NCBI GenBank assembly: GCA_000721375.1
Contig: JOGW01000022.1
Span: 1 to 64,000, forward strand
Reading direction: 5' to 3'
DNA from: Streptomyces sp. NRRL B-3428
Lineage (GTDB): Bacteria; Actinomycetota; Actinomycetes; Streptomycetales; Streptomycetaceae
DNA: 64,000 nt
Position numbers and translations under genes: made by a program. Shown in pieces: positions 16,652 to 25,694 of this stretch. The notes beneath the pieces were generated by a model. It worked only from the letters and a program-made list of their open reading frames with translations, was not told where the DNA came from and made no database searches. Every line of letters starts with the position of its first letter. Position 1 is the stretch's first letter.

Positions 16652-19027
16652 ATGACGGTGAGTTCATTCCCTGCGCGCGTGCTCAGCAGAGCACGCGCCG
16701 TGCTGCGCGGAGCCCACATGGGCGCCACCCCTCGCGTGGATGCCTCCGCCGGCACTGCGGCGGCCCGCGGCCCGCGCATCAGCGCCGCCGCAGTGGCGCT
16801 GACCGTGCTCGGGGCCCTGACAGCCGCAGTCGCGCCCGCGCACGCGGAGCCGACCTTCGCGGTGAAAGTGGACTTCGCCACGGCGACCTCAACGCCCGTG
16901 GCCGCCAACGTTCTTGACTACGGGCAGGGCTACGGCGCCCGCACCGGACCCGGTCAGGGCAGCGGCCTGACGTACGGCTGGGTCGCGATGACCGGCACGA
17001 CACCACTCAGCCTCGTGGGCAACGGACGCGACCGGGGCGCCGCCGAGGCCGACCGGCTGCGGGCCACCCTGATGCATATGCAGCTGCCCGCCTCCTCGAC
17101 GGGAGTGAAGACCCCGGGCCGCTGGGAGATAGCCGTTCCGAACGGCACCTACCGCGTCGCGGTCACCACCGGTGACGCCACGGCCGTCGACAGCAGCCAC
17201 GCCCTGCAGATCGAGAACCAGAACGCGATCGACGCCTTCGTCCCGACCACGACGAGCCGGTACCGCACCGCGAGCGTGGCGGTGAACGTGACGGACGGCC
17301 GCCTGACCGTCAGCCCCGCCACGGGCACCAACACAAAGATCACCCACCTCACGGTGGACCCGGTCGCCGACGCCACTCAGCACCCCGAGGTGCGCGCCGT
17401 GACCCCGGCGAACACCGCCACGGGTGTGTCGCCGACGGCGAGCATCGTCGCTGACCTGCGCCTGATCGGCTCCGGCGTGGACGCCGCCTCGCTCTCCTCG
17501 TCCACGGTGACACTGAAGGAGGCCGCCACGGGCGCGGCCGTCGCCACCCGGGTCATCACCTCCGGCGGCGGCGACGTCATCAACGTCTCGCCCACTTCCG
17601 GCCTCAAGGCCCAGACCCGCTACGTCCTGGAGGTCACCGCCGGAGCCAAGGACCTCGCCGGCCACACCTTCACGCCTTGGCGCTCGGTGTTCACCACGGG
17701 CGCCTCCTCGGGCGGCGGCGACATCGCCTTCACCAAGGTCGCCGGCGTCGCCGACGGCCGCAGCTTCACCTCGCTCGTCAAGGGGCCCGACGGCAAGCTG
17801 TACGCGGCCACGCTCGACGGCTACATCGTGCGCTGGACCATCGCGGCCGACGGCACCTTGACCGGCGCGCAGACGATCACCACGGTCCGGGACGACGCCA
17901 CCGCCCGCGCCCTGCCCGGCGCGCCGAACCGCACCATCATCGGCCTCGCCTTCGACCCCGCGTCGACCGCCACCGCACCGATCCTGTGGATCAGCTCCAA
18001 CACCATGTACGCGGGCGGCACCCCGAGCGAGCCCGACTTCTCCAGCAGCATCGCCAAGCTCACCGGCCCCACCCTGGGCACCTACACGGAGGTGGTGGCG
18101 AAGCTGCCGCGCTCGGTCAAGGACCACGAGACCAACTCGCTCGCCTTCGGGCCTGATGGTGCGCTCTATGTCAGTCAGGGCGCGAACAATGCCATGGGCG
18201 CCCCCGACGGCGCCTGGGGCAACCGCCCCGAACGCCTGCTCAGCGCGGCCGTCCTGCGCCTGGACCCGGCCAAGTTGCCCTCCACCCTCCCCCTGAACGT
18301 GCAGACGGAGAGCGGCGGTAGCTACGACCCGTACGCGACGAACGCCCCGCTCACCATCTACGCCACGGGTGTCCGCAACGCCTACGACCTGGTGTGGCAC
18401 AGCAACGGACACCTCTACACACCCACCAACGGCTCGGCGGCCGGCGGCAACGCCCCTGCCACCCCCGCGCCCCTGCCCGCCTCCTGCGCCAAGCGCATCG
18501 ACGCCGCCACGGCGGGCCCCTACACCGGCCCGACCGTGCCCGCGTTGACCAACAACCCCAACGCGGAGACCGACTACATCTTCGACGTCAAGAAGAACCG
18601 TTACTACGGACACCCCAATCCGAGCCGCTGCGAATGGGTCCTTGCGGGCGGCAACCCGACCTCGGGCAGCGACCCCTTCCAGGCGGCCGCCTACCCGGTG
18701 GGCACCCAGCCCGACCGTAACCTCGATATCGCCGGCATCTACGACGCGGGTCTGCACGCCTCCGCCAACGGCGTGATCGAGTACCGCTCCGGCTCCTTCG
18801 GCGGGGCACTGCGCGGCAAGCTCCTGGTCGTGCGCTACTCCAGCGGCCAGGACATCGCCGTCTTCGGCGTCGACGCCCAGGGCCGCCTCGCGCCCCCGGT
18901 CACCGGCACCACGGGCATGACCGGCTTCCAACAGCCCTTGGACGTCACGGAGGACACCGCCACAGGCAACCTGTACGTCACCGAACTCGGCGCCAACCGC
19001 ATCACCTTGCTCCGCCCGTCGAGCTGA
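16652..19027 (+). CDS. Secreted malectin-like / Ig-like / glucose-sorbosone dehydrogenase-like protein
   Basis: 791 residues from the ATG at 16652; a start at 16718 would give a more ordinary signal peptide. A signal peptide ends near VAPAHA. The first mature domain (VDFATATSTPVAANVLDYGQG ending in PGRWEIAVPNGTYRVAV) looks like a malectin-type carbohydrate-binding sandwich. A bacterial Ig-like domain follows (VRAVTPANTATGVSPTASI to VFTTG). The last 430 residues are a sugar-dehydrogenase beta-propeller (LVKGPDGKLYAATLDGYIVR, NSLAFGPDGALYVSQGANN, YATGVRNAYDLVWHSNG). It is the second secreted dehydrogenase of this fold in the window but has no lectin tail. A clear terminator follows. Confidence 0.85.
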   Translation: MTVSSFPARVLSRARAVLRGAHMGATPRVDASAGTAAARGPRISAAAVALTVLGALTAAVAPAHAEPTFAVKVDFATATSTPVAANVLDYGQGYGARTGPGQGSGLTYGWVAMTGTTPLSLVGNGRDRGAAEADRLRATLMHMQLPASSTGVKTPGRWEIAVPNGTYRVAVTTGDATAVDSSHALQIENQNAIDAFVPTTTSRYRTASVAVNVTDGRLTVSPATGTNTKITHLTVDPVADATQHPEVRAVTPANTATGVSPTASIVADLRLIGSGVDAASLSSSTVTLKEAATGAAVATRVITSGGGDVINVSPTSGLKAQTRYVLEVTAGAKDLAGHTFTPWRSVFTTGASSGGGDIAFTKVAGVADGRSFTSLVKGPDGKLYAATLDGYIVRWTIAADGTLTGAQTITTVRDDATARALPGAPNRTIIGLAFDPASTATAPILWISSNTMYAGGTPSEPDFSSSIAKLTGPTLGTYTEVVAKLPRSVKDHETNSLAFGPDGALYVSQGANNAMGAPDGAWGNRPERLLSAAVLRLDPAKLPSTLPLNVQTESGGSYDPYATNAPLTIYATGVRNAYDLVWHSNGHLYTPTNGSAAGGNAPATPAPLPASCAKRIDAATAGPYTGPTVPALTNNPNAETDYIFDVKKNRYYGHPNPSRCEWVLAGGNPTSGSDPFQAAAYPVGTQPDRNLDIAGIYDAGLHASANGVIEYRSGSFGGALRGKLLVVRYSSGQDIAVFGVDAQGRLAPPVTGTTGMTGFQQPLDVTEDTATGNLYVTELGANRITLLRPSS

Positions 19028-19039
19028 TCTCCCGGCTCA

Positions 19040-19333
19040 TCAGCCCCGCCGTACCTCGGTGCGGCGGGGCGCTTTCGTTCTGGTCGCCATTCGCAACGGC
19101 AGGTGCATGACGTAGGACTCAAGACCATCGAGGCTACGGAGGATGCCGTCGTCGAAAGCGGCATCAGGCAACGTGCCGCCGCAGATCTCGATCAAGCCCC
19201 GGGCCGTAGGCCGCACTTCCTGCGTGAACTCCTCGACCGAGCCGTCCGCGTGACGAACCTTCAAGACCGCTCGGCGGCTTTTCGGTTCGACGCCGGCCCT
19301 CCCCTTGACGGGTTTGCATGGTCGGCAGCGCGG
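19040..19333 (-). CDS. Possible small hypothetical protein
   Basis: A minus-strand frame with GC-rich third positions over its last 75 codons (VLKVRHADGSVEEFTQEV, GLIEICGGTLPDAAFDDG). The GTG at 19333 would give 97 residues with a basic CRPCK start. Its 3' end runs into the terminator hairpin, which is unusual and suggests either a truncated gene or a hairpin used from both sides. No family recognised. Confidence 0.4.
   Translation of the reverse strand, partial: PRCRPCKPVKGRAGVEPKSRRAVLKVRHADGSVEEFTQEVRPTARGLIEICGGTLPDAAFDDGILRSLDGLESYVMHLPLRMATRTKAPRRTEVRRG
19043..19070. terminator. Hairpin terminator
   Basis: Perfect 9-bp stem (gccccgccg / cggcggggc), 10-base loop, 15 bases past the stop of the preceding gene. 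It also overlaps the last codons of a possible minus-strand gene, so it may serve both strands. Confidence 0.75.
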
Positions 19334-19475
19334 CACCCGGCAGACAGTGTCGATCGCGGCGTCGGAGGCGGGTTCGGTCAAGTTGGGCGCGTGGAACAAC
19401 TCGCTCCGGCTACTTGCGGATCTCGATCCAACCACTGTGCTTCCTCCCACACCGCCGTGCTGTGAGCCTCTCTTC

Positions 19476-20321
19476 ATGCCTGCACCGACCGCGGAACCTT
19501 CCGCCCTTGAGCCGGCCCCGGGGCGCACGCATCTGGGCTGCTTCGGGGGCTCTCTGATGGCGTTGCTGATATGCGCGTCGAACGCCGTCGTCGCGGTTCA
19601 AGTGGGTTTCTTGTCGAGGGCGCTCACCCTCTTTCCACCTGCCGTCGAGGGGTGCAAGAAGTCAGGGCCGTGTGCCGAGCCGCAGCCGGACATGGAGTGG
19701 ACACCGGTCCTCGCCTTCGGCGCACTGGCTCTGGGCGCGGTACTGATCACGGTGGCCCTGCTGCGCTTCGGTCCCCGGAGCACCGCCCTCGCGCAGACGG
19801 TCTGTGCGATCGTTTTGTGCCTGGTCGCGGTGAACGTGACGGTGGCCGAGTGGCGCGATGCCCACCCGCAGCCCGTCGATGCCGAGGGCGAGAAGCTGCA
19901 CCACGACGAGAACAGCACCTACCGCGATACGGCAGAGATGTCCCTGGCGTCCGAACTGGCGGCGCAAGCCGAGGCCAGACGCATCGAACCGGTCCTCGCA
20001 CGCCTGTGGTCGAAACACGCTTGGGACCGGGACGCGGTCCAAAAGGCGCTACTCAAACTCGGTTACGAACAGCAGCAGTTCACGAACGCGGGCCGTTTCG
20101 GCAACGGAAGCCTCATCGTCAGGGAGATGGACGGCCGGGGCTCGGTCCTGGCCCGCCAGTCCACAACCGGACCTGACGGCACCCCGCCCAGCTCGATCAT
20201 CGCCCTGCGGGTCCGCCCCGACGCCTGCGTCTTCGCCTTCGTGCAGCCAGACAACTACGGCGTGAGGGTGGACGGACCGTACCTGGAAACAGGCTGCTTC
20301 GAACCACCCTTCAGCCACTGA
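19476..20321 (+). CDS. Membrane protein of unknown function
   Basis: 281 residues from the ATG at 19476. Two membrane segments (about 30-52 and 80-100, plus a third hydrophobic stretch near 108-125) occupy the first half. The C-terminal half is soluble: a charged helix (EMSLASELAAQAEARRIEPVLARLW), then a beta-rich end with DACVFAFVQPDNYGVRVDG. That layout suggests a sensor or anchor with an extracytoplasmic domain. Family not recognised. It converges with the HAD gene. Confidence 0.65.
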   Translation: MPAPTAEPSALEPAPGRTHLGCFGGSLMALLICASNAVVAVQVGFLSRALTLFPPAVEGCKKSGPCAEPQPDMEWTPVLAFGALALGAVLITVALLRFGPRSTALAQTVCAIVLCLVAVNVTVAEWRDAHPQPVDAEGEKLHHDENSTYRDTAEMSLASELAAQAEARRIEPVLARLWSKHAWDRDAVQKALLKLGYEQQQFTNAGRFGNGSLIVREMDGRGSVLARQSTTGPDGTPPSSIIALRVRPDACVFAFVQPDNYGVRVDGPYLETGCFEPPFSH

Positions 20322-20409
20322 CCGACCCAGCCTCGCCGGGCACCGCGACCGCGCCGCAGTCGCACCCTGACCGAGCCCACCGCGCTGTCGGGTCGGCAGG
20401 TGAGCTGGG

Positions 20410-21051
20410 TCAGACTGTCTTGAGGAGGATGTCCTTGAGTTCGCTCAGGTTGTCGATCCGGTGGCACGCCTGGGAAAAGTCGTTCTCTTGCGTGAACTCG
20501 TTGTGGACAACAGCGCAGTCGATGCCGGCCGCCACAGCCGAGGCCAGCCCTCTGGCCGAGTCCTCCACCACCAGGGTTTCTTCCCTGGTGGCGCCGAAGC
20601 GTTTCAGCCCGGCCAGGTATGGTTCCGGGTGCGGCTTGGCGAGCTCGTAGTCCTCGCGAACAAGCACGAAATCCATGAACTGCCTGATCTGGCGGTGTTC
20701 ATGGATGACGTCGAAGTCGGCCCGTTTCGCGGTCGTCACGATGGCCATACGGACATACGCCGACAACTCCGCGAGAACGTCGACGACGCCCTCGATCTCG
20801 ATGTCCTTGGTCCGCAGGTACTCCTGGTAGTAGCCATCGCGGGCATCGCGAGCCCGGCTGAGGGTCCGGTCGTCGAGGCCGGCTGTCCTGGCTTGGGCCC
20901 AGGGCCCCGATCCCCGGGCCATGTCCCGGAGGTACTGATCCTTGTCCAGCGCGAAACCGGCTTCCGCCAAAGCGCGTTCCGCGGATGTGAAGTACCAGAA
21001 CTCGGTGTCGACCAGGACGCCGTCATGATCGAAGAGGATGTATCTCTTCAC
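20410..21051 (-). CDS. HAD-superfamily hydrolase (beta-phosphoglucomutase/phosphatase type)
   Basis: 213 residues with all four HAD motifs. Motif I is FDHDGVLVD, with DxD replaced by DHD as in the normal DxD spacing. Motif II is the threonine in AIVTTAKR, motif III the lysine in ELAKPHPEPY, and motif IV is VVEDSARG. A helical cap lies between motifs I and II. The likely role is phosphatase or phosphomutase on a small phosphorylated metabolite. Its GTG overlaps the stop of the upstream gene (GTGA), so the two are translationally coupled, and both follow the second rpoA copy on the same strand. Confidence 0.88.
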   Translation of the reverse strand: MKRYILFDHDGVLVDTEFWYFTSAERALAEAGFALDKDQYLRDMARGSGPWAQARTAGLDDRTLSRARDARDGYYQEYLRTKDIEIEGVVDVLAELSAYVRMAIVTTAKRADFDVIHEHRQIRQFMDFVLVREDYELAKPHPEPYLAGLKRFGATREETLVVEDSARGLASAVAAGIDCAVVHNEFTQENDFSQACHRIDNLSELKDILLKTV

Positions 21052-21371
21052 GGCTTCGGTGGGGTCGCGGCAGCGTTGACCTGGGCAGTCCAGGACCCGG
21101 GTTCTCGGTGCGGATCCCAGGTCACGTGGACGTGTGCTTGGTGGACATCGTGTGCGAGTCCTACCACCATGGCCGCCGTGGCGGCCCGTGCCTCGGCTGG
21201 GTCGGCGTTGACCGGAACCTCGGCGAGGTGCCCGCAGAGCACCTCGCCGTCCACGGTGAGGACACTGTGGCGCCAGCCTTCCGGCGTCGCGACCAGGACG
21301 ACGCCCTTCGGCATGCCGAAGGGAGGTCGCCTCGTCTCCTGACGCTTTCGTCTCACCACGACGCCATCCAA
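21048..21371 (-). CDS. Small hypothetical protein coupled to the HAD gene
   Basis: 107 residues from a TTG with a nearby GAGG; the first ATG is at 21314, giving 88 residues. The core is GVVLVATPEGWRHSVLTVDGE, then AATAAMVVGLAHDVHQAHVHVTW, an alpha/beta pattern without catalytic signature. It lies 122 bases downstream of rpoA copy 2 and overlaps the HAD gene by four bases. Function unknown. Confidence 0.55.
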   Translation of the reverse strand: MDGVVVRRKRQETRRPPFGMPKGVVLVATPEGWRHSVLTVDGEVLCGHLAEVPVNADPAEARAATAAMVVGLAHDVHQAHVHVTWDPHREPGSWTAQVNAAATPPKP

Positions 21372-21493
21372 CCTCGTCGGCTTCCTGACGGTTCAGGCGG
21401 GCTCCGCTTCAGGCGTCGCAGCGGGGCTTGGTGCCGACTGTGTGGTGGGTGGGCGGGACGGAATCGGCGCACCGGCCTCGGGAAACAGGTCCG

Positions 21494-22519
21494 TCAGTAT
21501 TGTTCGGTTTCGATGAAGCCCGCGTCGTGGTCGGTGTCGTGGGTGGCGTAGCTGTCGGCGGCCGTGGCGGGGTCGAATCCGGGCGGGCTGTCCTTGAGGC
21601 CCATGCCCATGCCCGCCAGCTTCGCCTTGACCTCATCGATCGACTTCGCGCCGAAGTTGCGGACGTCGAGCAGGTCGGCCTCGGAGCGGGCGACGAGCTC
21701 ACCGACGGTGTGGATGCCTTCGCGCTTGAGGCAGTTGTAGGAGCGGACACTCAGGTCGAGGTCCTCGATCGGCAGGGCAAGGTCGGCGGCAAGGGCGGTG
21801 TCGACGGGGGAGGGGCCCATGTCGATGCCCTCGGCGTCGATGTTCAGCTCGCGCGCGAGACCGAACAGCTCGACCAGGGTCTTGCCGGCCGAGGCCATGG
21901 CATCACGCGGGCGCATGGCCTGCTTGGTCTCGATGTCGACGATGAGCTTGTCGAAGTCGGTGCGCTGCTCGACTCGCGTGGCCTCGACCTTGTAAGTGAC
22001 CTTGAGTACGGGGCTGTAGATGGAGTCGACGGGGATACGGCCGATCTCCTGACCCACCTGCTTGTTCTGCACGGCGGAGACGTAGCCGCGGCCGCGCTCG
22101 ACGGTCAGCTCCATCTCCAGCTTGCCCTTGCTGTTGAGCGTGGCGAGTACCAGGTCCGGATTGTGGACCTCGACCCCGGCCGGCGGCGCGATGTCCGCGG
22201 CGGTGACCACGCCGGGGCCCTGCTTGCGCAGGTACATCACGACCGGCTCGTCCTGCTCGCTGCTGACGACGAGTTGCTTGATGTTGAGGATGAGGTCGGT
22301 GACGTCGTCCTTGACGCCCGGCACGGTGGTGAACTCGTGCAGGACGCCGTCGATCCGGATCGACGTGACCGCCGCGCCGGGGATCGAGGAGAGCAGGGTG
22401 CGGCGCAGGGAGTTGCCGAGGGTGTAGCCGAACCCCGGCTCCAATGGCTCGATCACGAACCGGGAACGGAACTCGTCGACGACCTCTTCGGTCAGCGAAG
22501 GGCGCTGAGCGATCAACAT
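21494..22519 (-). CDS. rpoA: DNA-directed RNA polymerase alpha subunit, second paralogue
   Basis: Complete 341-residue alpha subunit from an ATG with GGGAGG nine bases upstream; an in-frame extension to 22585 is not needed. Assembly and C-terminal domains are intact and the DNA-contact residues (RSYNCLK, NFGAKS) are kept. From memory of Streptomyces RpoA it looks closer to the usual sequence than the copy at 247-1269 (for example [23 protein letters not shown]), but its acidic tail (ending [10 protein letters not shown]) is its own. No ribosomal protein genes adjoin it; downstream are a small protein and a HAD hydrolase. It may be a duplicate or a displaced housekeeping gene. Confidence 0.97.
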   Translation of the reverse strand: MLIAQRPSLTEEVVDEFRSRFVIEPLEPGFGYTLGNSLRRTLLSSIPGAAVTSIRIDGVLHEFTTVPGVKDDVTDLILNIKQLVVSSEQDEPVVMYLRKQGPGVVTAADIAPPAGVEVHNPDLVLATLNSKGKLEMELTVERGRGYVSAVQNKQVGQEIGRIPVDSIYSPVLKVTYKVEATRVEQRTDFDKLIVDIETKQAMRPRDAMASAGKTLVELFGLARELNIDAEGIDMGPSPVDTALAADLALPIEDLDLSVRSYNCLKREGIHTVGELVARSEADLLDVRNFGAKSIDEVKAKLAGMGMGLKDSPPGFDPATAADSYATHDTDHDAGFIETEQY

Positions 22520-22653
22520 GCGGTGGTGCCTCCCAAATCCGGCGCCCCCTGGTGCGACGCCCTCAACCCCGCACGCTATCGGCAATCCGCCCCCACCCCA
22601 CGCCGCATCGCCCGCAGACGCACAGACTTGCTACCGGGCGCGACAGGAATCCG

Positions 22654-24663
22654 TTATGGAAGGGAGCGGCAGGGCGCCGCGCCGCACACATCCACCACCG
22701 TGCCCGTCTTGAGGAAGGCCGCCTTCTGTTGTCGGGCCGCCACTGTGGCGCGGGGGTCGGAGTGCGGGTCCTTGCCGTAGGCGGGTTCGGTGGGTGCCGT
22801 GTTCGTCAGGGGTGGCGTGGGGGTGCCGCTGTCCCAGATCACCATTGCCGAGCCTGCGTTGTAGGGGAGTGGGCCTGTGGGACGGATGCCCCAGTACGGG
22901 GCCCGGTCGGGGCTGCGGCCCGTGGCCAGTGCCGGGGTGACCAGTCGTGCGCCGAGGGTGCGGGCTTCGACGTCGGCGGCGACGTTCGCCACCTGGTGAT
23001 CGCCGTACGCGATATGCATCAGGACGCGGTCGCCGTTCGTGGCGAGCGTCTGTGCGTAGCCGTTGGTCTCGCCGCGGTCCCAGACCATCTGGTAGAGCCC
23101 GAGGAGGATCTGCTGCTGCAGTTTGTCGGGGTACGCCGCGTCGAAGAACGGCTGGAACTGGGCAAAGTCGGAGCTGCGGTTGAGCAGCAGCCCGTAGTTC
23201 ATGGCGGTTACTCCGAGCACGCCGCGGTGCAGATCCTTGGACGCTGCCACGAGGGCGCCGCCCAGGATGCCGCCCTGGCTGTTGCCGTCGTAGGTGAGTC
23301 CGTGTGCGGTGTCGAGCAGCGGGCGCCCGTCCGCGGTGCGGAACGCGGGGTGGGTGCCGAGCCCGTTGCGGTGGATCAGGGCCCGTCCGAGGAACATCGC
23401 GTTGAGCATGCCCTGTTCGGTGCGCTCGGGGATCGCGGGGAAGCGGTTCAGGTCGCTCAGCGCTTGGAGGACGACTGGAATGTCAGCCTGTGCCATGCCG
23501 ATCCAGTCGGTCGCGCAGAACGTGAAGTTGTGCTCGTTCGCCATGGCTTTGACGTTGCCGGCACCTACTTCGTTCGCACTGCCGAGCAGGCCGTGCCCGT
23601 AGAGGGCGGGGCGGGACGGCTCGCCGGTGAACGCCGCACGGGGTATTTCGCAGCGGAACGCGGCGACTTGGGTGTTGCCCGGCAGGCGGCGCGGTGTACC
23701 GGCCTTGTCCCGGTGAAGTGTGGAGCCGGGCGGACCGCCGGGTGCGGACAGATAGCTGGGGACGGAGATCGTGCCGGTCACCTCGCGGGCGATGCGGGCA
23801 TCCTCGGCCGGGGTGAAGTCCTTGACCCCGGTGACCGCGAACGGCGGAGTGCGAGATCCGAGCCGGCGGAACGCGTCGTCGCGGATGCTGAACAGATCCC
23901 CGGTCAGGCTGCGGGTGCTGGCGACCGTGAAGTCCCAGGCCAGGTAGAGGTCCTGGCTCTTGCTGATGTTCGTACGGTGTTCCAGTGCGCGCAGCGTCGG
24001 CGCCAGCTGGCGTTGGCGTGCGGCCAGGGGATCGTGGTGGGGCAGGCGTTTGCCGGCCACCTTGGCGAAGGCGGGGAGGGCAGGAAGGCGATGACCTGCG
24101 CTGTCCGTGAGGTTGCGCAGGGCGACCGCGTAATGGTGGCCGTCGCGGAAGTTGCGGGCCGGGTGGATCAACAGGGCCTGCCGGTCGGGACTGTTCGCGT
24201 TGGCGTCCAACTCGGCCCAGTACGGCCACCGTTCCCCGGTGGTCGTGTCAAGGAGCACGATCGGCGCATCGCGGTCGAGGGAGCTGCCGATGTCGGTGAT
24301 CGGTGCTGCTTTGGTCCGGGCGAGGTCGACGCCGGGGATGTGCGCGACCAGGGTGGAGCCGGGGGAGAAGCCGTCCGAGCGGTTCCAGGCTGTCGGGTCC
24401 ACCGCGGGCGCAAGTGCGCCGCGCGGCAGCATCGACGGAGTGAAGGCGACCTGGCGGCCGGTGGGCGAGTGGGGGTCGGCGCGGGTGTACCAGTCATTGG
24501 GGAAGGGGACGAGGCAGTCACCGGGGGTCTCAGTGAGCGGGTCGCAACTTGCTCCGGCGGGCGTGGTGTCGGCGGCTGCCGGGAACGGGGCGAGCAGCAC
24601 GGCGACGCTCAGGAGCCCCGCCATGAGAGACATGGCGGGGGAGAAACGGATGCGTGGGCGCAC
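22654..24663 (-). CDS. Large secreted alpha/beta-fold lipase/esterase-like protein
   Basis: 669 residues from the GTG at 24663, eight bases after the upstream stop and with GGAGG in front. A signal peptide covers about 1-32 (AGLLSVAVLLAPFPAAA). A nucleophile-elbow-like DGNSQGGILGG appears in the second half, with a GYGDHQV-type segment further on where an acid/histidine pair could lie (VLMHIAYGDHQVANV). An N-terminal domain CDPLTETPGDCLVPFPNDWY is typical of large secreted actinobacterial hydrolases. It is co-directional with and just behind the GDSL lipase gene. A mutated fragment of this same gene, or a paralogue, lies at 31925-32075. Substrate unknown; esterase activity is inferred from the motif. 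Confidence 0.75.
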   Translation of the reverse strand: MRPRIRFSPAMSLMAGLLSVAVLLAPFPAAADTTPAGASCDPLTETPGDCLVPFPNDWYTRADPHSPTGRQVAFTPSMLPRGALAPAVDPTAWNRSDGFSPGSTLVAHIPGVDLARTKAAPITDIGSSLDRDAPIVLLDTTTGERWPYWAELDANANSPDRQALLIHPARNFRDGHHYAVALRNLTDSAGHRLPALPAFAKVAGKRLPHHDPLAARQRQLAPTLRALEHRTNISKSQDLYLAWDFTVASTRSLTGDLFSIRDDAFRRLGSRTPPFAVTGVKDFTPAEDARIAREVTGTISVPSYLSAPGGPPGSTLHRDKAGTPRRLPGNTQVAAFRCEIPRAAFTGEPSRPALYGHGLLGSANEVGAGNVKAMANEHNFTFCATDWIGMAQADIPVVLQALSDLNRFPAIPERTEQGMLNAMFLGRALIHRNGLGTHPAFRTADGRPLLDTAHGLTYDGNSQGGILGGALVAASKDLHRGVLGVTAMNYGLLLNRSSDFAQFQPFFDAAYPDKLQQQILLGLYQMVWDRGETNGYAQTLATNGDRVLMHIAYGDHQVANVAADVEARTLGARLVTPALATGRSPDRAPYWGIRPTGPLPYNAGSAMVIWDSGTPTPPLTNTAPTEPAYGKDPHSDPRATVAARQQKAAFLKTGTVVDVCGAAPCRSLP

Positions 24664-24670
24664 GGTTACG

Positions 24671-25582
24671 TCAGCCTCCGAGGTGTGCGCCGATGATGCG
24701 GGCGTACGCCGCCTCGCCGAGGGCGTTGGGGTGCAGCGGGGCTGCCGGCGCGGTCGGTACGTAGCCCTCCACCCACTTGACGCCCACCGGCCGGCAGGCG
24801 TCATGTCCTGCGCTCGGGGTGCGGACGTCCACGTACTCGGCGCCGTGCGCGGCGGACTGGCCGGCGATCACCGAGTTGAGTCGGTCGACGCTGCCCTGCA
24901 GCCAGTCGGCGTCCTTGCCGAGCACCGGGACCAGGGGCCAGCAGCCGCCGCGCTTGATGTACTCGCCGTAACCGGTGACCAGGACACGGGCCTGCGGCGA
25001 GCGCTGGTGGATCACGTCCAGGACCGCGGCGAGCTTCGGGCCGAACGCGTCGATGCGCTGGGCGATGGTGTCGACCCCGTCGACGATGAACTTCGACTGG
25101 CAGCTCTTCGCCGTCGGGTTGAGCTGCAGGCAGTCCTGCGCGACGCCGATCAGGCCCGCGTCATTGCCGCCGATGGTGAGCGTGACGAGGGTGGTGTCGG
25201 TGCTCAGCGCGTCGAACTGGGGAGGTGCCGTGCCCATGTCCACGCCGAGCAGGGACAGCCGCTGCGGGTTCGACATGTCGCTGGTGTCCGCGCCCGAGCA
25301 GGTCACGTCGCGCAAGGTCTGCACGTTCAGCTGGGCGGCCAGCAGATGGGCGTAGTTGCGGGTGGAGCGGCCGCAAGCCAGCGGACCCGTGGTGGGCAGT
25401 ACCAGGGGGCCCGAGGCCATGGAGTCGCCGAGGGCCACGTAGACCTGGGGTGCGGCGGTCTCGGCCCGTGCGGTGCCTGTGCCGAGGGCGGTGAGGGCCG
25501 TCATGGTCGCGATGGCGGTCAGCGCGGCTGCCAGACGGCTGGTGCTGCGCTTGGAACGTCCCTTGCTGCGAAGTGAGTTCAC
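24671..25582 (-). CDS. Secreted SGNH/GDSL lipase-esterase
   Basis: 303 residues with a signal peptide ending near GTARAE. Block I is YVALGDSMASG (catalytic Ser in GDS), block II has the oxyanion glycine, block III is GGNDAG, and block V is APLHPNALG, with His and a preceding residue in the acid position. Spacing and six cysteines match the Streptomyces extracellular lipase family (S. rimosus / S. coelicolor type), which hydrolyse acyl esters and phospholipids. The start is GTG with GAGGGAG. It forms a probable two-gene operon with the downstream hydrolase and diverges from a PucR-type regulator. Confidence 0.92.
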   Translation of the reverse strand: MNSLRSKGRSKRSTSRLAAALTAIATMTALTALGTGTARAETAAPQVYVALGDSMASGPLVLPTTGPLACGRSTRNYAHLLAAQLNVQTLRDVTCSGADTSDMSNPQRLSLLGVDMGTAPPQFDALSTDTTLVTLTIGGNDAGLIGVAQDCLQLNPTAKSCQSKFIVDGVDTIAQRIDAFGPKLAAVLDVIHQRSPQARVLVTGYGEYIKRGGCWPLVPVLGKDADWLQGSVDRLNSVIAGQSAAHGAEYVDVRTPSAGHDACRPVGVKWVEGYVPTAPAAPLHPNALGEAAYARIIGAHLGG

Positions 25583-25694
25583 GGTGCGGCTCCCTCGATC
25601 TCACGGCGGGGCATGGATGGGGTTGGAGCACATGATGCAGACTCATGGGGCACCGCTTAACTGGTCGGTAACGCAGACTTGTCGGGGGAACGTT

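Noticed and set aside
16889..18931. 680-codon minus-strand frame opposite the malectin/dehydrogenase gene
   Set aside because: Same shadow pattern, no start signal and no homology.
22444..24696. Long plus-strand frame opposite rpoA copy 2 and the large lipase
   Set aside because: It is antisense to well-supported genes, with compositional signs of a shadow frame.
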